A stretch of 64,000 nt of DNA from Juglans regia. Taxonomy: Eukaryota; Streptophyta; Magnoliopsida; Fagales; Juglandaceae. This document shows, piece by piece, positions 31,827 to 43,942 of this stretch. Numbering within the stretch: position 1 is the stretch's first letter; each line of letters begins with the position of its first letter. The notes beneath the pieces are model-generated. The model had not been told where the DNA came from and did not search any database. It was given only the letters and a program-made list of their open reading frames with translations. The stretch spans positions 35,846,838 through 35,910,837 of the forward strand of contig NC_049901.1 in assembly GCF_001411555.2 (NCBI RefSeq), in the 5' to 3' direction. The translations under genes were made by a program, and so were the position numbers.

Positions 31827-32144
31827 TACAACTCTTTTTTATAATAATTATATAATCATGTGTTAATCTAAAAATATTTATATAAAATAATATTACTTTT
31901 ATAAATTATTTTGCAAATATATTTCTCACTTAAAATCTAATTATATAAAAATTATAAAAAATTATTATAAGTGTATCATTTTCCTTCTACAACTCTTTTT
32001 TATAATAATTATATAATCATGTGTTAATCTAAAAATATTTATATAAAATAATATTACTTTTATAAATTATTTTGCAATATTTCTCACTTAAAATCTAATT
32101 ATATAAAAATTATAAAAAATTATTATAAGTGTATCATTTTCCTT
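31827..32144. repeat. 160-bp tandem duplication
   Basis: Units 31827-31986 and 31987-32144 both begin 'ctacaactcttttttataat' and end 'gtgtatcattttccttc'. They are almost identical, apart from a small deletion in the second copy near 'ttgcaatatttctc'. Confidence 0.9.
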
Positions 32145-32149
32145 CCTTT

Positions 32150-32500
32150 CCTTAACTCGACCGCTCATGACCGTCGGGAATGCTACTTTTGCTTGGCAAA
32201 ATAAAGGATCATCTGGCTCGTACTCGTATTTCACTCTCCATGCATATAGCGGAGCTCCAGAACCAGAAGAATTACGAGATATCATTATAGTCATGTGGAA
32301 GCTGGTGTGATCAACCACCTCCTCCAAAACTGATTTTGAGGTAGTAGTCCAGGCATATCCGCGCTCGTTGAAGGTTTTCTTTGGATGATTTATCCATTTC
32401 ATGATGATGTTGGGTGCCTATTGCTATAGCTGCAAAAAGAAGAACTGATTCATCAAGATGAATGTCAAAGGCTGGGTTAAGTTTTAAAAAGATCATGATC
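32150..32500 (-). pseudogene. Unrecognised protein-coding fragment
   Basis: The minus-strand frame is open with balanced composition: FNERGYAWTTTSKSVLEEVV, DHTSFHMTIMISRNSSGSG and PLYAWRVKYEYEPDDPLFCQ. It looks like real, formerly selected protein sequence and not noise. An overlapping frame upstream contains FAAIAIGTQHHHEMDKSS. There is no start, splice site or 3' end I can define, and both sides are repeats. I do not recognise the family. It is probably a gene fragment or a passenger in a transposon. Confidence 0.4.
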
Positions 32501-32622
32501 TATTCCAAGATTCTTGTCTTTCAAGTAGTACTGACATTCTAGAAAGAGGTGTTGAAAGATTTTTTGTTCTTGTCATACAGAGGGGCACATTGTGGAGTCC
32601 ATATCCAAACTGTAAGCTTTTT

Positions 32623-33093
32623 AGAGTATTAGTATTGATTTCATCAAAAATCTAGTCAAATGTAAAATTTAATGAATTTCATCAAAATAGGGCTGCATTG
32701 AATTAGTCAAATAGATAAATATGAAACTTTGAACTACAGTAAATGTATAGGTTTCTTTAAATTTGAAGGTCTACTATTCATTCATCAAATCTATTTTTTA
32801 TTCACTTTTAATCTCCAAAGGTCTTTTTTATTCACATTTAATCTCCAACCGTCTTGTAATAATAATGTAAGAATCAAATTAAATTATTAATCAACATATG
32901 ATTAGTGTAATTATAAAATATGAAAAAAAATAAAAATATTTTTATTAAAAAAATAATATTATATTATTATTTTGATGAATTCAATGGCTAATTCAATGTG
33001 GAGTTATGACTAGGAAAGTTTTGGATTTATAGAAATCATGTACTTTTCATCAAATTTTAGAGATAACTTTAATTAAGCCAATGCCAATGCTCT
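32623..33093. mobile_element. Tourist-like MITE (family A)
   Basis: The copy runs from GAGTATTAGTATTGATTTCA to the inverted GCCAATGCCAATGCTC, and TTA lies on both outer sides (32620-32622 and after 33092; the exact edge is uncertain by 1-2 bases). The interior matches 60677-60950 in reverse orientation. A 3-bp TTA duplication with such ends indicates PIF/Harbinger-type Tourist elements. Confidence 0.8.
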
Positions 33094-33186
33094 TATGTGC
33101 TCATGTATGTTAGCCGACCAAAAAGTAGACCAATCATTTTGGCTCAAGATTGGATCGCCTATGTTGTCTATCAAAGAGGTAAACAG

Positions 33187-34142
33187 TGTAGATGTAAAAA
33201 TCTGACTAAGACTAGGTGAATAAGTTAATAAGTTTGTATAGTATTATGTGATTAAAATGATGGAGTTTATCCTATTATTAAGTTGATAAGTTTGAATGAA
33301 TATAAATTATTTATTGACTTTATCTATAACAATATTAAGTTTATCTATGATGTATTAGAGATTGTTTAGATAAGTCATAAGTGAGAAAATCGAGTCCCAA
33401 GGAATCTGCACTTATCCAGAAAGAGGTTGATCTGAAATCTGTTACTGCAGTGAAGAGTTATCATGAAATGTCAGAATTTCGTCAGGAGACGACTTCGCGA
33501 CCTTCAGCAGAGTCCTACTAAAACTAAAATTGCTTTCAGATTGTTTATTTAATCTATCTTACTGGTTAGGATCTGTAGAGATTCAGATCTAGATATTTTT
33601 TAAAGCACTTTTCAAAGCATATTTTGGTGAGAAAATTTCTTGGAGAATTTTCATATTATTTCTCTCAGAGAGTGGTACTTGAGTGTGAGAATTTTCAAGT
33701 ATTTTATCTCTCTTTTTTAGTGCGTGCATACTCCATGTCGGAGTTAAGGTGATTGAGTTCAACCACTAGAGTTTTAGAAGAAAAGTCAATGTTTGAAGAC
33801 CGTCAGAGGTTCTAGCTGCTACTGTGGTAGAAAACAAATGAGTCATTTATTTGGTTAAGTAAGAGTGTGAATTGACAAAAGTTTTGTAATTGAACTTTAC
33901 TTGTAATTGATTTTCAAATAATAAAATTGAATTTTCTCGGTTTGGCTGCTTTGTAGGATTTTACCTTTAAAGAGTTATTTAAAGGGTTTTCCTTCAATAC
34001 CAAAATTTGTGTTACGCACTTCGTTTATTTTATGTATTTGATTGTTTATCAAGTTATTGCATAATTAACGACTAACCAATTTGTTGAGTGAATTGGTAGA
34101 TATTTCCGCTGCGTTACAATACAGGGTACTTGGGTAATATCA
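33187..34142 (+). repeat. 5' LTR (956 bp)
   Basis: It begins TGTAGATGTAAAAATC and ends TTGGGTAATATCA. It aligns along its whole length with 41193-42159, including 'aagaggttgatctgaaatct' and 'gttactgcagtgaagagtta'. The right edge is followed by 'attcgcatcagagcgtgg', a likely degenerate primer site. Confidence 0.88.
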
Positions 34143-34197
34143 ATTCGCATCAGAGCGTGGTTCACTCATTCGATTACGATCCGTTTCCCTGTTGATC

Positions 34198-34302
34198 ATG
34201 TCGTCATCATTATATGTCTCGTCACACTTTGATAAGAAAAACTACGCTTATTGGAAAGTTCGTATGAGGGTTTTCCTAAAGTTTTTAGATGAAAGTGTGT
34301 GA
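34198..34302 (+). pseudogene. Copia gag N-terminus
   Basis: Starting ATG at 34198, the frame reads MSSSLYVSSHFDKKNYAYWK then VRMRVFLKFLDESV and a TGA. FDGxNYxxWKxxM is the conserved start of Copia gag proteins. A Trp (TGG) is expected next in the family, and here it is TGA. The remaining gag is not recognisable downstream. Confidence 0.7.
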
Positions 34303-36233
34303 CATTAAGCGATTGGACCACTTGCATGTTCTTGCATTCCTTACATTTCATTAGTCTAAGACATACATTTTATTTTTTTGTTTTTAATTTATGTTTCTAT
34401 TTTCAGTTTTTAAATAAGAAAAATAATATAAAAAATTTATGGCTTGTTTCTATTTTTTTTTTGGAAATGCATGCTTGATATGTCAAAGTTTTGAGCACAT
34501 GTGTTCTCACAAAATAAATTTTTAAACTTATGCATCTCTCTATTTTGTGCAGTTCACTTTGTGCATACTAACCCTATGAATCATCTTGACAAAGTTCATT
34601 TACAAGCACTGTGTGAAACTTATATGTATGTTTATTATAATTAAGTTTTATATTTGTTATTAAGATGCTCACTATAGAGAGAGTTCATGTCTTGAATTGA
34701 CTAATATTACTTGAACCTAGTACAATAATAAATAGATCTTCCATTGCCAAATATCAATAGTTGATCTATATAGAAAAATTCGGTGTTATATCATTACAAA
34801 AAATAAAAACACCATATACGGATCTATCCCTTAAGTGCTTATAGAAATAATCGTGATTCAAATCATTGTGGAAAAAGATGAGCAACAAAAATGGACATGA
34901 AAGGAGTTGTGTAAACTAGTGTTTGGAGGAGATACTCATGTATGTAGGCCCTAGCATAAAGTTTGACTTTTGAGGTAAGTGACAAACTCTTGGGAGAATC
35001 TATAAGAAGAAAATACTCATGAATAATATTATCAAAAATATATTGAAGATAGAAAGAAATAAAGAGTTATTTTTCTATATAAATTTGCTTACTTACACAC
35101 TCACATGAACTTTGACATTGATGATCTTATAAGGTGTGAACATCTAGGAGTGCTACCCACCTTCTAGGGGGAGGGATCACCCCTTCCCTGCCCCCGCATG
35201 GGCGAGAGTGGGGAATTTTTCCTCGTACCCCGCCCCCATCCATGCGAGGGCAGGGTACTCCATTCGTTGCCCGGGGTGAGGGGGTAGACCTCTATTCGTC
35301 CACCCCTACCCCCTACTAGGCCTTCGGCCCAGCTCAGTTATCTAGGCCCGAAATGACCCATAATTTATTTTTGGGCCACTTTGGCCCAAGCTTTAACTAA
35401 AATAAATAAATAAATTTAAAAAATGAAAACAAAAAATAAAATATATAGGTAGAGCTATTAACTATATACTAAGTTTCAACTAATACCATTAAGTATTAAC
35501 TAATTAAGTAATAATCATCACTAAGGTACTAAGGCATTACAATTTACAATTGTACAAATTAAGAGAACTATTAAACTACTACAATATGACAAACTCATCT
35601 AAAAATAGTACATATTACAAATTATACTATTAACTATTGTAGTAACATTATAATTAATTTTAAATTAACAAAATTATAACATTTCAATTTGATCAATTTG
35701 GGGTGGCACCGTAACGATGAGTTCATTGAGTGGTGAGTTGGGTCAACTGCTGTGAGATTGAAAATCAAGATCATAAAAGTTAATAAGTTATAAAACCTGA
35801 AATATTAATAAGTTAAAAATAAAAAAAAATAGAATTATAAAATTATAAAGATAAAACAAAAATTTAAAATATAAAATATTAAAAGTACTAATCAAGATGA
35901 GATTGGGCCACTGGAATTTGGGATGAAGATGATGCATATGAGCATAGATTGGTCATTAGGATTCGGCATATGTATATTGAGAATATAAAAACTAAAAAAC
36001 ATACAAGCAAAATAATTAGATACTAAAATATTATACAAAATTATAAATGCAAAAAATAATTAAATGACAAATTGTGCAAACCATGGCAATGGTGGGTCCA
36101 ATACACACAAAGTTATACTGCATCAGAGGTAGCCGTAAACGCCGTATCAAGTATTTCTATAACAATTAAATTTGAAATGAATATCGATTAAATGAAAATA
36201 AATAAATTAAAATAAGAAAATAGAAAATGAAAC

Positions 36234-38459
36234 TCAAGTCCCACAATTACTAGATCCAAACTGATCACCACCCTCTTCCTCGACGTCGACCTCCTCATAC
36301 TGAAGAGCATACAAAACATGAATTGGAGTTTCCTTGATCTAATTCTGCGTGCAAATCAAAGCCTCCACAGTGGTAGGAGATAATGAACTCCGAAATGAAT
36401 CCAATACATGTCCTCCGGTGATAAAGGCCGACTTTGAAGCTACGGTGCTAACAAGGATGGCCAAAATATTGCGGGCTATCTCTCCAAGGACGGGATACTT
36501 CACGGTATTCATCTTCCACCAACTTAATATATCGAAATCTCGTGAAAATGATAGAAGCTTCGCTATTAAGTATCTGTCTATCTCTGACTGAGTCTCTACA
36601 GAACTTCGGATGAAGGGGTCTGCTCCAACCTCTCACCCCAATCCAATTTATGTCTTTTCCCAACTTCGACTTCTGGAACTTGTGGAGGGTAGATGTAGGT
36701 GCCGCAATATTACCAACCTACAAGATAGTAAACTCATCAAATAATCTACTAAGGGTTTCTCCCTTGCTACAATAAGCTCCGCTCATGCTTGCCCGTACGT
36801 AATGCCCAATTCAAATATCATGCCATCCACCTTAAATTGAGGGTCAAAGACGACAGCTAAATATAACAAAATATTAGCCCTACTAAAATCTCCCAATACT
36901 TGTTGTGTTTTGTCCTCATAATTAATGTCATCTCTCGTAGCCTAATGTGACCACCCACGACCATATCATTTAATTTTTTTTTTACCCTACATATTTGCTG
37001 ATAGAATAGATGTGATGTAGGGTACAAAGTTTCAGATTGCGTCATGGTGACCTAGTAAAAAAGCCTAAAAAAATCTATAAAAATATATACAATTTCTCAA
37101 TCATCATCTATAAGTTTTCCCAATCCCCCGTGATCATCAAAATATTTAACATATTGGATGCCTTTGTCACCCAATAATGCAAATGTCTGCTTATATTCTT
37201 GGGTCGCCTCCAACATAAAAAATGTTGAGTTCCATCGTGTAGGCGCATTAGTAAAGGTCCTTCTTGGATGTTAGGCCCGCAGACCTTGCAAAAATCTTAA
37301 ATTTCTCTAACCTCGAATGAGAAGATCTCACTCATCTCACAACAGTCCTGACCCGAGCAATCACATCATGAAGATCCCTCAAACCATTAGTGATAATAAG
37401 ATTCAGAATATGTGTTGCACATCTCACATGCAGATACTCACCACCCATGATTATCTTATTTGCTTCTCTAAGATAGGTCTTCAGATGTCCCAATGCGACA
37501 TCGTTAGACGATGCACTATTAACTGTGACTGTAACAACTCGGGTCAACCTCCACTCCTTTACTGCAGCCTCTATGGCCTTCCCAATTGTCTCACCCTTGT
37601 AATTGGTGATTTGATAAAATTTTATAATTTTGGTTATGTAATGTTTAATGACTATCAATAAAATGCACAGTTAAAAACATATAATTAAAATTTTAGACTA
37701 ATATCCAAGTATCAGTGGTGAGGCAACCAATTGACCCGCCAATTGATCCTCCAATTGACCCCTCAACTTCTCTTTTTCAGACAAAATATTTTTTTACATC
37801 TTTTACCACCGTATGGCGAGAAGGAATATTAAACCTTAGTTCCAAGTAGCGAGAATATGCTTGGAACCTTTCTGATCAACAACTTAAAAATGTAGCTCGT
37901 TCATGATGACCATACGAGCTAGGTGTCTTCTATACTCATCAAAATCATACCTAGTGATCAACAACTTAAAAATGTAGCTCGTTCATGATGACCATACGAG
38001 CTAGGTGTCTTCTATACTCATCAAAATCATACTTAGTAAACCCCCTCAAAGTTGTACCCCCACTATTCTCATCCGCCATTTTTTTAAGTCCAATTTCTAT
38101 TCTAGATTGGCTTTTCACTTGTAATGATTTTAATATTGAAATTTTTTTGCATTGCTCTTCTAAGTGCATCTTTAATTGTGATGTGTCATGTTTCCTATAG
38201 TGACATTCATAAATTTTTCCACAGTGGTTATACTTGGCTTGGGGCTTATTGGGGTCACGACCTTCTAGTTTGGTGGAATGAGCCCAACTATGGAAGCAGG
38301 TTTCTTGCTAGGCTTGGGGGCGGGGCAAGGTGCCGTAGGGGCAAGTGTTGGGTCAGGGGTAGGAGTAGGAGTAGGAGTAAGGGTAGGAGTCGGGGTAGGG
38401 GTAGGGGTACCCTAGGCTTGGAAAGTGAAGCTCGCACTAGACTCTGCCGGTATATCCAT
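36234..38459 (-). pseudogene. hAT transposase, broken
   Basis: The order on the minus strand is a short start (MDIPAESSASFTFQA, then a stop), a Thr-Pro repeat tract, and a BED zinc finger (KYNHCGKIYECHYRKHDTSQ...HLEEQCKK, about 38250-38140). Next come the RNase-H-like core with GETIGKAIEAAVKEW, VTVNSASSNDVALGHLK and HVRCATHILNLI (37600-37380), the middle domain LSETLYPTSHLFYQQI-like (37040-36860), and the C-terminal dimerisation region ending before 36234. Several stops, a frameshift and an 82-bp duplication disable it. Family order and motifs are unambiguous. Confidence 0.88.
37874..38037. repeat. 82-bp tandem duplication in the transposase
   Basis: The units 37874-37955 and 37956-38037 are nearly identical ('gatcaacaacttaaaaatgt' onward). 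The duplication repeats the codons for YDFDEYRRHLARMV, which adds a stop and shifts the protein. Confidence 0.9.
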
Positions 38460-41107
38460 GAACTCAAGCAAATAAGAAATCTGAAATTATAGCAAACATA
38501 AGAACATGCCAAACAATTAACATCCAAACATTAATTATGAAAATTAACATCCAAGTATTAACATATATATTGAAAGTTAGAAGATTAGGGAAATGATTAT
38601 GAAAATTGAGGAAATGGTATCAAAAAATTTGTCTTAAAACAGAAAGTCACTTATTTCACGATATTGATCATCTGTTATGAGTTGAAAATTTGAACAATAT
38701 ATAAATAAATATATATATCAGCTTTGTGATAAAAAAATAAAATTAAATAAAAAAAAGCTGTTCAAACATTAAAAAATGAATTTTAGAGCTGTGAATGCAA
38801 TGGATATCGAGTAGGCAATATATATATAAGAGCCAGCTTGTATGGTTAATCTTTTTTTCTCTTTAAGCTTGGTTTTCAAACTTAATCCAAATTAAATTTT
38901 GAGTATTTCAAAATTCCATAAATTAATTTAGGGTTTCGGATTGAAATCATAAATTAATTTAGGGTCTCAATTCGAATTAATTAGCCATAAATTCACTATC
39001 ATGTATTCAATCATCAAAATTCAAAATACATTACATAATACAAACCTAAAAAAAACACACGGATAGATTCACACACAGTCACACATCGTTCATCAATCAT
39101 CAACGATTCAAACCACATGCACAATCAACTCTCCACAGCACACAATTCACAAAATCCCATCCTCTATCTCCGATTAAATCTCATCCTTCCTCCAATCTCC
39201 ATTTCATAAATCACAAAAAATAAAACTTTAATATCGTTTCTTACCTTCGGTGACGGAGATGAAGACGGAAGGCTACAGCGATGGCATAGTGCTCAAGACG
39301 GTGATGGCGTAGTTTGCTTTTTTTTCGACAGTGATGGAGGTTCAAGAATCGGAGATGCAAAGAGAGGGAGCGAGACCCAGAGAGAGAGATGAGAAGAAAG
39401 GGACTCGTGCCAAGGGGGTGAATCTTAACAAATAATGAAACGACGCATTTTTCTATGACAAAACTGCGTCGTTTCGTCATTTGTAATTAAGTAAAAAAAT
39501 TCAGGCATGAAATGACTTCGTTTCATGTCTAGGTTATATATATTATATAAGGCAGGGCGGGGGTAACCCCTATCCCGCCCCCACTCCTGCCTTGGGTGCC
39601 AGATGCGGGCGAGGCCACCCGCCCCCCGCATCTGGCGGACAGGGTAATCTGCCCCACCATACGGAGGTGGGGCGGGGCTCCACTGTCCACCCCTATGAAC
39701 ATCTATGGTGATTGTTGTAAATAAGAAGGTGTCCTCTATTAAATTTTTTTTGTGAGTAACACTATGTTTGAACTAAGATGCATCTAGGCATGTTACTTGC
39801 CCTATTGATTATATATATAAAAATAAATTTTTTGTTAGTTTTTATTTTTATTATTTATTTATTTTGGTTTATATAAAATAAATATGAAAATATAAAATAA
39901 ATTGAGGTATAGGTCAGTGTTAGGTGCTCTTTTTGTATTTGTTGCATAAGTTCCAGTGGCGGGTCTCTGTTTTGCTTCTAAATCCCAGTAGGACTCTAAG
40001 GCACAAGGCATGTACACGGTCACTAGTCACTTAAGTGACTTAAGTTATTCGAGCCAAACACAGACACGCACAGCCCCAAAGTGTATTTCTCTAAGTCCCC
40101 CGATACATGGCTCATGACACACACATTGCAAGAGCCCTAACCCGTGCTCTTCCATATATCATTCGATTTTCCTGTGAGAAATAATCGGTTCCGAGTTTCT
40201 TGATTCAAGGTTCTCCATCATGGTAAGACCTCTAGTTTATTCAAATCATTCTCTCATTCTAGTTCTAGGGTTCGGCGCATCTATATTTGAAGTTTGGGAT
40301 TTTGATTATTGCATTGTGAAGTCAAGGCTAAATTACTCAGATACTTGAATATTTGTTCATATGAGGCTATATTATGCATGTATTGACGATTTTTGGCGGG
40401 TTATGTGATTATACATTTTGGTTTTAACCAAGTGCACACCAGGTGTTTGTGTTTATTCCTCAATCAAGTCACACTATTTATTTGTGTATAATTGCAATGG
40501 TTATCTTACCTATATAGCTAGAACATAAGTGTGATTGGTCTGTGTGAAAAATTGAGTCAATTCCAAGGGGTTAATAATGTCATGGTCTTCATTGTCATCG
40601 GACTCATTCAATTCTAATCTTAGTTACTTCTACTTTGATCTTGTTGACTTGATTATTTAGAAGAGATTCAAAGAAAGTGCAAAGAGGAAGAAATATACTG
40701 CTACAATCACTGACCTTTCACATATGAGATTCACATATGACAACTATCATTGGAAATATAGTGAGTCTTGTTAGATTAGTGACAAAAAGTGAGAGATTTA
40801 AATGTGTTGCTGAATGGGAGTTGAATGAGTAAGTGAAGTAAGTATATTGCTGACAAAAAGGGGGAGAGATTGATAGGGAGCAGCAGAATATTGAGGGGGG
40901 AACTAAATACTGAATATGGTTAATGATAATGACTAGAACACTATTTAATAGGTTTAGATTACGTCTAACCTTTGATTTTGTTTAGACTAATTTCAAAGAG
41001 TATTCTATGTCATTTCTTCTTATTACTGAATTAAAATTTTCTTCACGAGATCTTGATCTGCTGGTTATTTTTGTCTTAGGTACACACAACATTCATCAAA
41101 TTGATTT

Positions 41108-41195
41108 TGTCACCAATCCGCCAAAGGGGAAGATTGTAGATGTAAGACATTCCTCAAGTTGACTTTGTCACTAATCCGCCAAAGGGGGAGATTAT
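41108..41195 (+). repeat. Duplicated polypurine tract next to the 3' LTR
   Basis: The phrase 'tttgtcaccaatccgccaaa' with 'ggggaagattgtagatg' (to 41143) is repeated as 'tttgtcactaatccgccaaa' with 'gggggagattatagatg' (to 41200). The purine tract and LTR junction are therefore present twice in tandem, about 58 bp apart. The second copy primes the LTR as now bounded. Confidence 0.75.
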
Positions 41196-42159
41196 AGATG
41201 TAAAAGTTTGGGTAGGACTAGTTGACTAAGTTGATAAGTTTGTATATGATTAAATGACTAAAATGATAGGGTTTATCCTATAATTAAGTTGGTAAGTTTG
41301 GATGAATGTAAATTATTTATTGATTTTATCTATAACAATATTAAGTTTATTTAAGAGGTATTAGATGTTGTTTTGATAAGGCATAAGTGAGAAAATAGAG
41401 TCCCAAGGAATTTGCACTTATCCAGAAAAGAGGTTGATCTGAAATCTGTTACTGCAGTGAAGAGTTATTGCGAAATGTCAGCATTCTGTCAGGAGACAAC
41501 TTCGCAACCGCCAGCAGAGCCCTACTGAAACTACAACTGCTTTCAGATTGTTTATCTAATGGATCCTACTGGTTAGGATCTGTAGAGATTCAGATTTAGA
41601 TATTTTATAGAGCACTTTCCAGTGCATATTTTGGTGAGAAAATTTCTTAGAGAATTTTCATACTGTTTCTCTCAGAGTGGTACTTGAGTGTGAGAAATTC
41701 TCATGAGAATTTTCTAGTGTTTTATCTCTCTTTTTTAGTGCATGCATATTCTGTGTCGGAGTTGAGGTGATCGAGTTCAGCCACTGGAGTTCCAGGAGAA
41801 AAACTAATGTTTGAAGTTCGTTAGAGGTTCTAGCTGCTATTGTGGTTGAAGACAAATGGGTCATTTGTTTGGTCAAGTAAGAGTGTCAATTGACAAATAT
41901 TTTATAATTAAGCTTTACTTGTAAGTGATTTTCAAATAATAAAATTGACTTTTTTAGGTTTCGTTGTCCCGTAGGGTTTTACTTTTAAAGTGTTCTTTAA
42001 AGAGTTTTCCTTCTATACCAAAATTGGTGTTACGCATTTCATTTATTTTATGTATTTGATTGTTAATCAAATTATTGTATAATTAACGACTAACCAATTT
42101 GTTAGGTGAATTAGTAAATATTTCCGCTACGTTACAATATAGGTACTTGGGTAATATCA
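41193..42159 (+). repeat. 3' LTR (967 bp)
   Basis: It matches the 5' LTR from 'agatgtaaaa' to 'gggtaatatca'. Its first bases are TTATAG where the 5' copy has TGTAG, so the terminal TG has mutated. It is followed by aacaa, the 3' target duplication. Confidence 0.87.
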
Positions 42160-42183
42160 AACAAATTATATGGGAATAAGACA

Positions 42184-42678
42184 ATGACACCCCCTACCTC
42201 TTTTTATAGACCTGTCCATGTAAATGGGCAGGAAGTTAAGGGCACCCTTGATCCTCTAACATGGAGATATCGGCGGACCACCAATGACGCTAGAGGGATG
42301 AGGCAAATTGGGGAACTACGCTGCATTATTGACGCAACTACCCAAGCTACACACAACATTAATGTCGTTGTCGCAGAGTCAAACTGCATTAAAAGACTCT
42401 GACAAAAGAAACAGTATGAAGGACATGGAGTTTATGGCTGCAGACACGATCTATCCCCCTAGACTCACGGTATAAATAATAACTCCCAAATACGAGAAAT
42501 CTCTCTCTAATCCTTAGACTCTTTCAATTATTTACAAATTTCTAAAAGACGATACTAACTTTGGCATTAGAGACTCCCGGCCCCAATTCTTGCCTTTTTC
42601 TCTATTTTCACAAGCCCAATTCTGAAGACCTAAGTTGTTGGAACCAGGCCTAAAGGCATACGAAATACGACGTTAACA
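42184..42678 (+). repeat. 5' LTR (partly truncated) of the Gypsy element
   Basis: It aligns with 49610-50110 through 'taacatggagat', 'gaggcaaattggggaact' and 'aaagacctaa'-like blocks, and ends CGACGTTAACA. A TATA-like 'cggtataaataata' sits at about 42469. The 3' copy extends further left with no match here, so the 5' LTR start is missing or diverged. Confidence 0.7.
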
Positions 42679-42698
42679 TTGACGCCATATGTGGGATC
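42679..42698 (+). other. Primer-binding site of the Gypsy element
   Basis: The sequence 'ttgacgccatatgtgggatc' follows the LTR end. Plant Gypsy elements of this lineage usually have 'ttggcgccgtctgtgggaac' here, so the site is recognisable with several changes. Confidence 0.65.
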
Positions 42699-42708
42699 AT
42701 TATAGATC

Positions 42709-43752
42709 TTGCGTGTACTTCGTATGCCTGCGTTAACTTATTCCAGACAACTCAAAAGAGACACAGAGGAAGCCATGGAAGCAAGGTTGAAAGCTATGGA
42801 GGACTGGGTGACAAAGTTAATTAACGATGTCCAAACACTTCACAAAGAGAATGAGGAGCTCAGAAAATCTCAACGAGGGCAGGACGAGGAGGTGGTGCCT
42901 AGCGATAGCGAGAACGTGGGGTCTCGAAACATGGGAGCTAGAGCAAACAGAGAGGAGAGGAAGAACATCCAGGACGCTCTGCAATCTCAAAAGAAAGTAC
43001 GAAGAGATTGCAAGGAAGGTGGGCACATCGTCGTCGATGGACCAACTACTCACAATCACTGGTCTACCCTACATGGAGGAGGTGATGGTTGTGCCCTTAA
43101 CATCAAAGTTCAGGGTCCCCACCATGGAGATGTACAATAGAGGGAGGGACCACCTGGAGCACTTGGAAACCTTTAGGGCTCACATGACATTGCATGGTTT
43201 CCCGGGGAAGCTGGCATGCAGGGCGTTCCTGTTGACCCTAAAGGGGACAACACGAGTATGGTTCGGGTCTCTAGCGCCCGGCTCTGTAGACAAATTTGGT
43301 AAGCTGGCTCGGCTATTTTTGACCCAATTCATATCAAGTGGATGAAGGCGACGCCCAACAACGTACTTCCACACTGTCAAGTAGGGAGAGGAGGAAAGCC
43401 TGAACACGTACCTGTCTCAATTCAACAGGGAGCGCATGACCACCGACGACCAAGATGAAAAGATAACCTGGCAGCGCCTCTGGAAGGGGTTTGGCCACGA
43501 TCCTAGTTCATGGCCAAGCTGGTGAAATGGACTCCTGTGACGCGGCGGGAGTTTATGGACCAGGCTAATAACTTCATCAACGTTAAAAAATACTATTCAA
43601 GCTCTAACGGAGCCAAGAAAGAAGGAGCTGGAGAGAGTGGAGAAGAAGGCAAGGGCCCCAACCAAGGCCAAGGTGCAAGAGAAGCCGAAAAAGAGCTCCC
43701 ACGACAAGAGGAGGGAGGAAGCTTAGGCAAGGGGGTCGGGAACTCGCTTTGA
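42709..43752 (+). pseudogene. Gypsy gag, broken
   Basis: An N-terminal coiled region (EAMEARLKAMEDWVTKLIND, then LHKENEELRKSQRG) is followed, after a frame change, by the retrotransposon gag domain: YNRGRDHLEHLETFRAHMTL, CRAFLLTLKGTTRVWFGSL and FGKLARLFLTQF (43130-43340). After a stop, EESLNTYLSQFNRERM and EFMDQANNFINVKKY continue it in other frames. A Lys/Glu/Gln-rich tail ends near 43750. At least three interruptions disable the gene. Confidence 0.8.
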
Positions 43753-43942
43753 CCAACCCACTTTCACCATCCACCAGGCCGACACCTCCACCGCCCGCGA
43801 AGACGATGACTGAGACATTGTCCGCCGCTACTGCACATACATAGGTCCACCTCGCATAACACCGAAGACTGCTTTTCCCAACAAGGGAGGAGGGAGCAGC
43901 AAGAAAGGAGAGGAAGGTCGAGCGAAATGAGCACGGAATGAG

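Larger units (their letters stand above)
35145..39695 (-). mobile_element. hAT DNA transposon, full-length, inactive
   Basis: The outer ends are TAGGAGTG and CACCCCTA (inverted), with a perfect 8-bp duplication, tgaacatc (35137-35144 and 39696-39703). Both subterminal regions are GC-rich with 'accccgcccccatcc' and 'ggtggggcggggct' motifs, likely transposase-binding clusters. The element encodes a decayed transposase on the minus strand. It sits inside the internal region of the pol-less Copia element and so postdates it. Confidence 0.93.
33187..42159 (+). mobile_element. Copia-type LTR element lacking pol, hosting a hAT insertion
   Basis: Two long LTRs (33187-34142 and 41193-42159) are flanked by near-identical 5-bp duplications (aacag, aacaa). 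A Copia-like gag start follows the 5' LTR, and a SIRE-like 3' region with a polypurine tract precedes the 3' LTR. No protease, integrase, reverse transcriptase or RNase H is visible in the internal parts (34143-35144 and 39704-41192). It is therefore either a deletion derivative or a large non-autonomous element. The hAT element 35145-39695 inserted later. Confidence 0.85.

Noticed and set aside
38288..38527. Leu/Pro-rich minus-strand frame at the hAT transposase start
   Set aside because: It is the out-of-frame reading of the Thr-Pro repeat tract that belongs to the transposase N-terminus.
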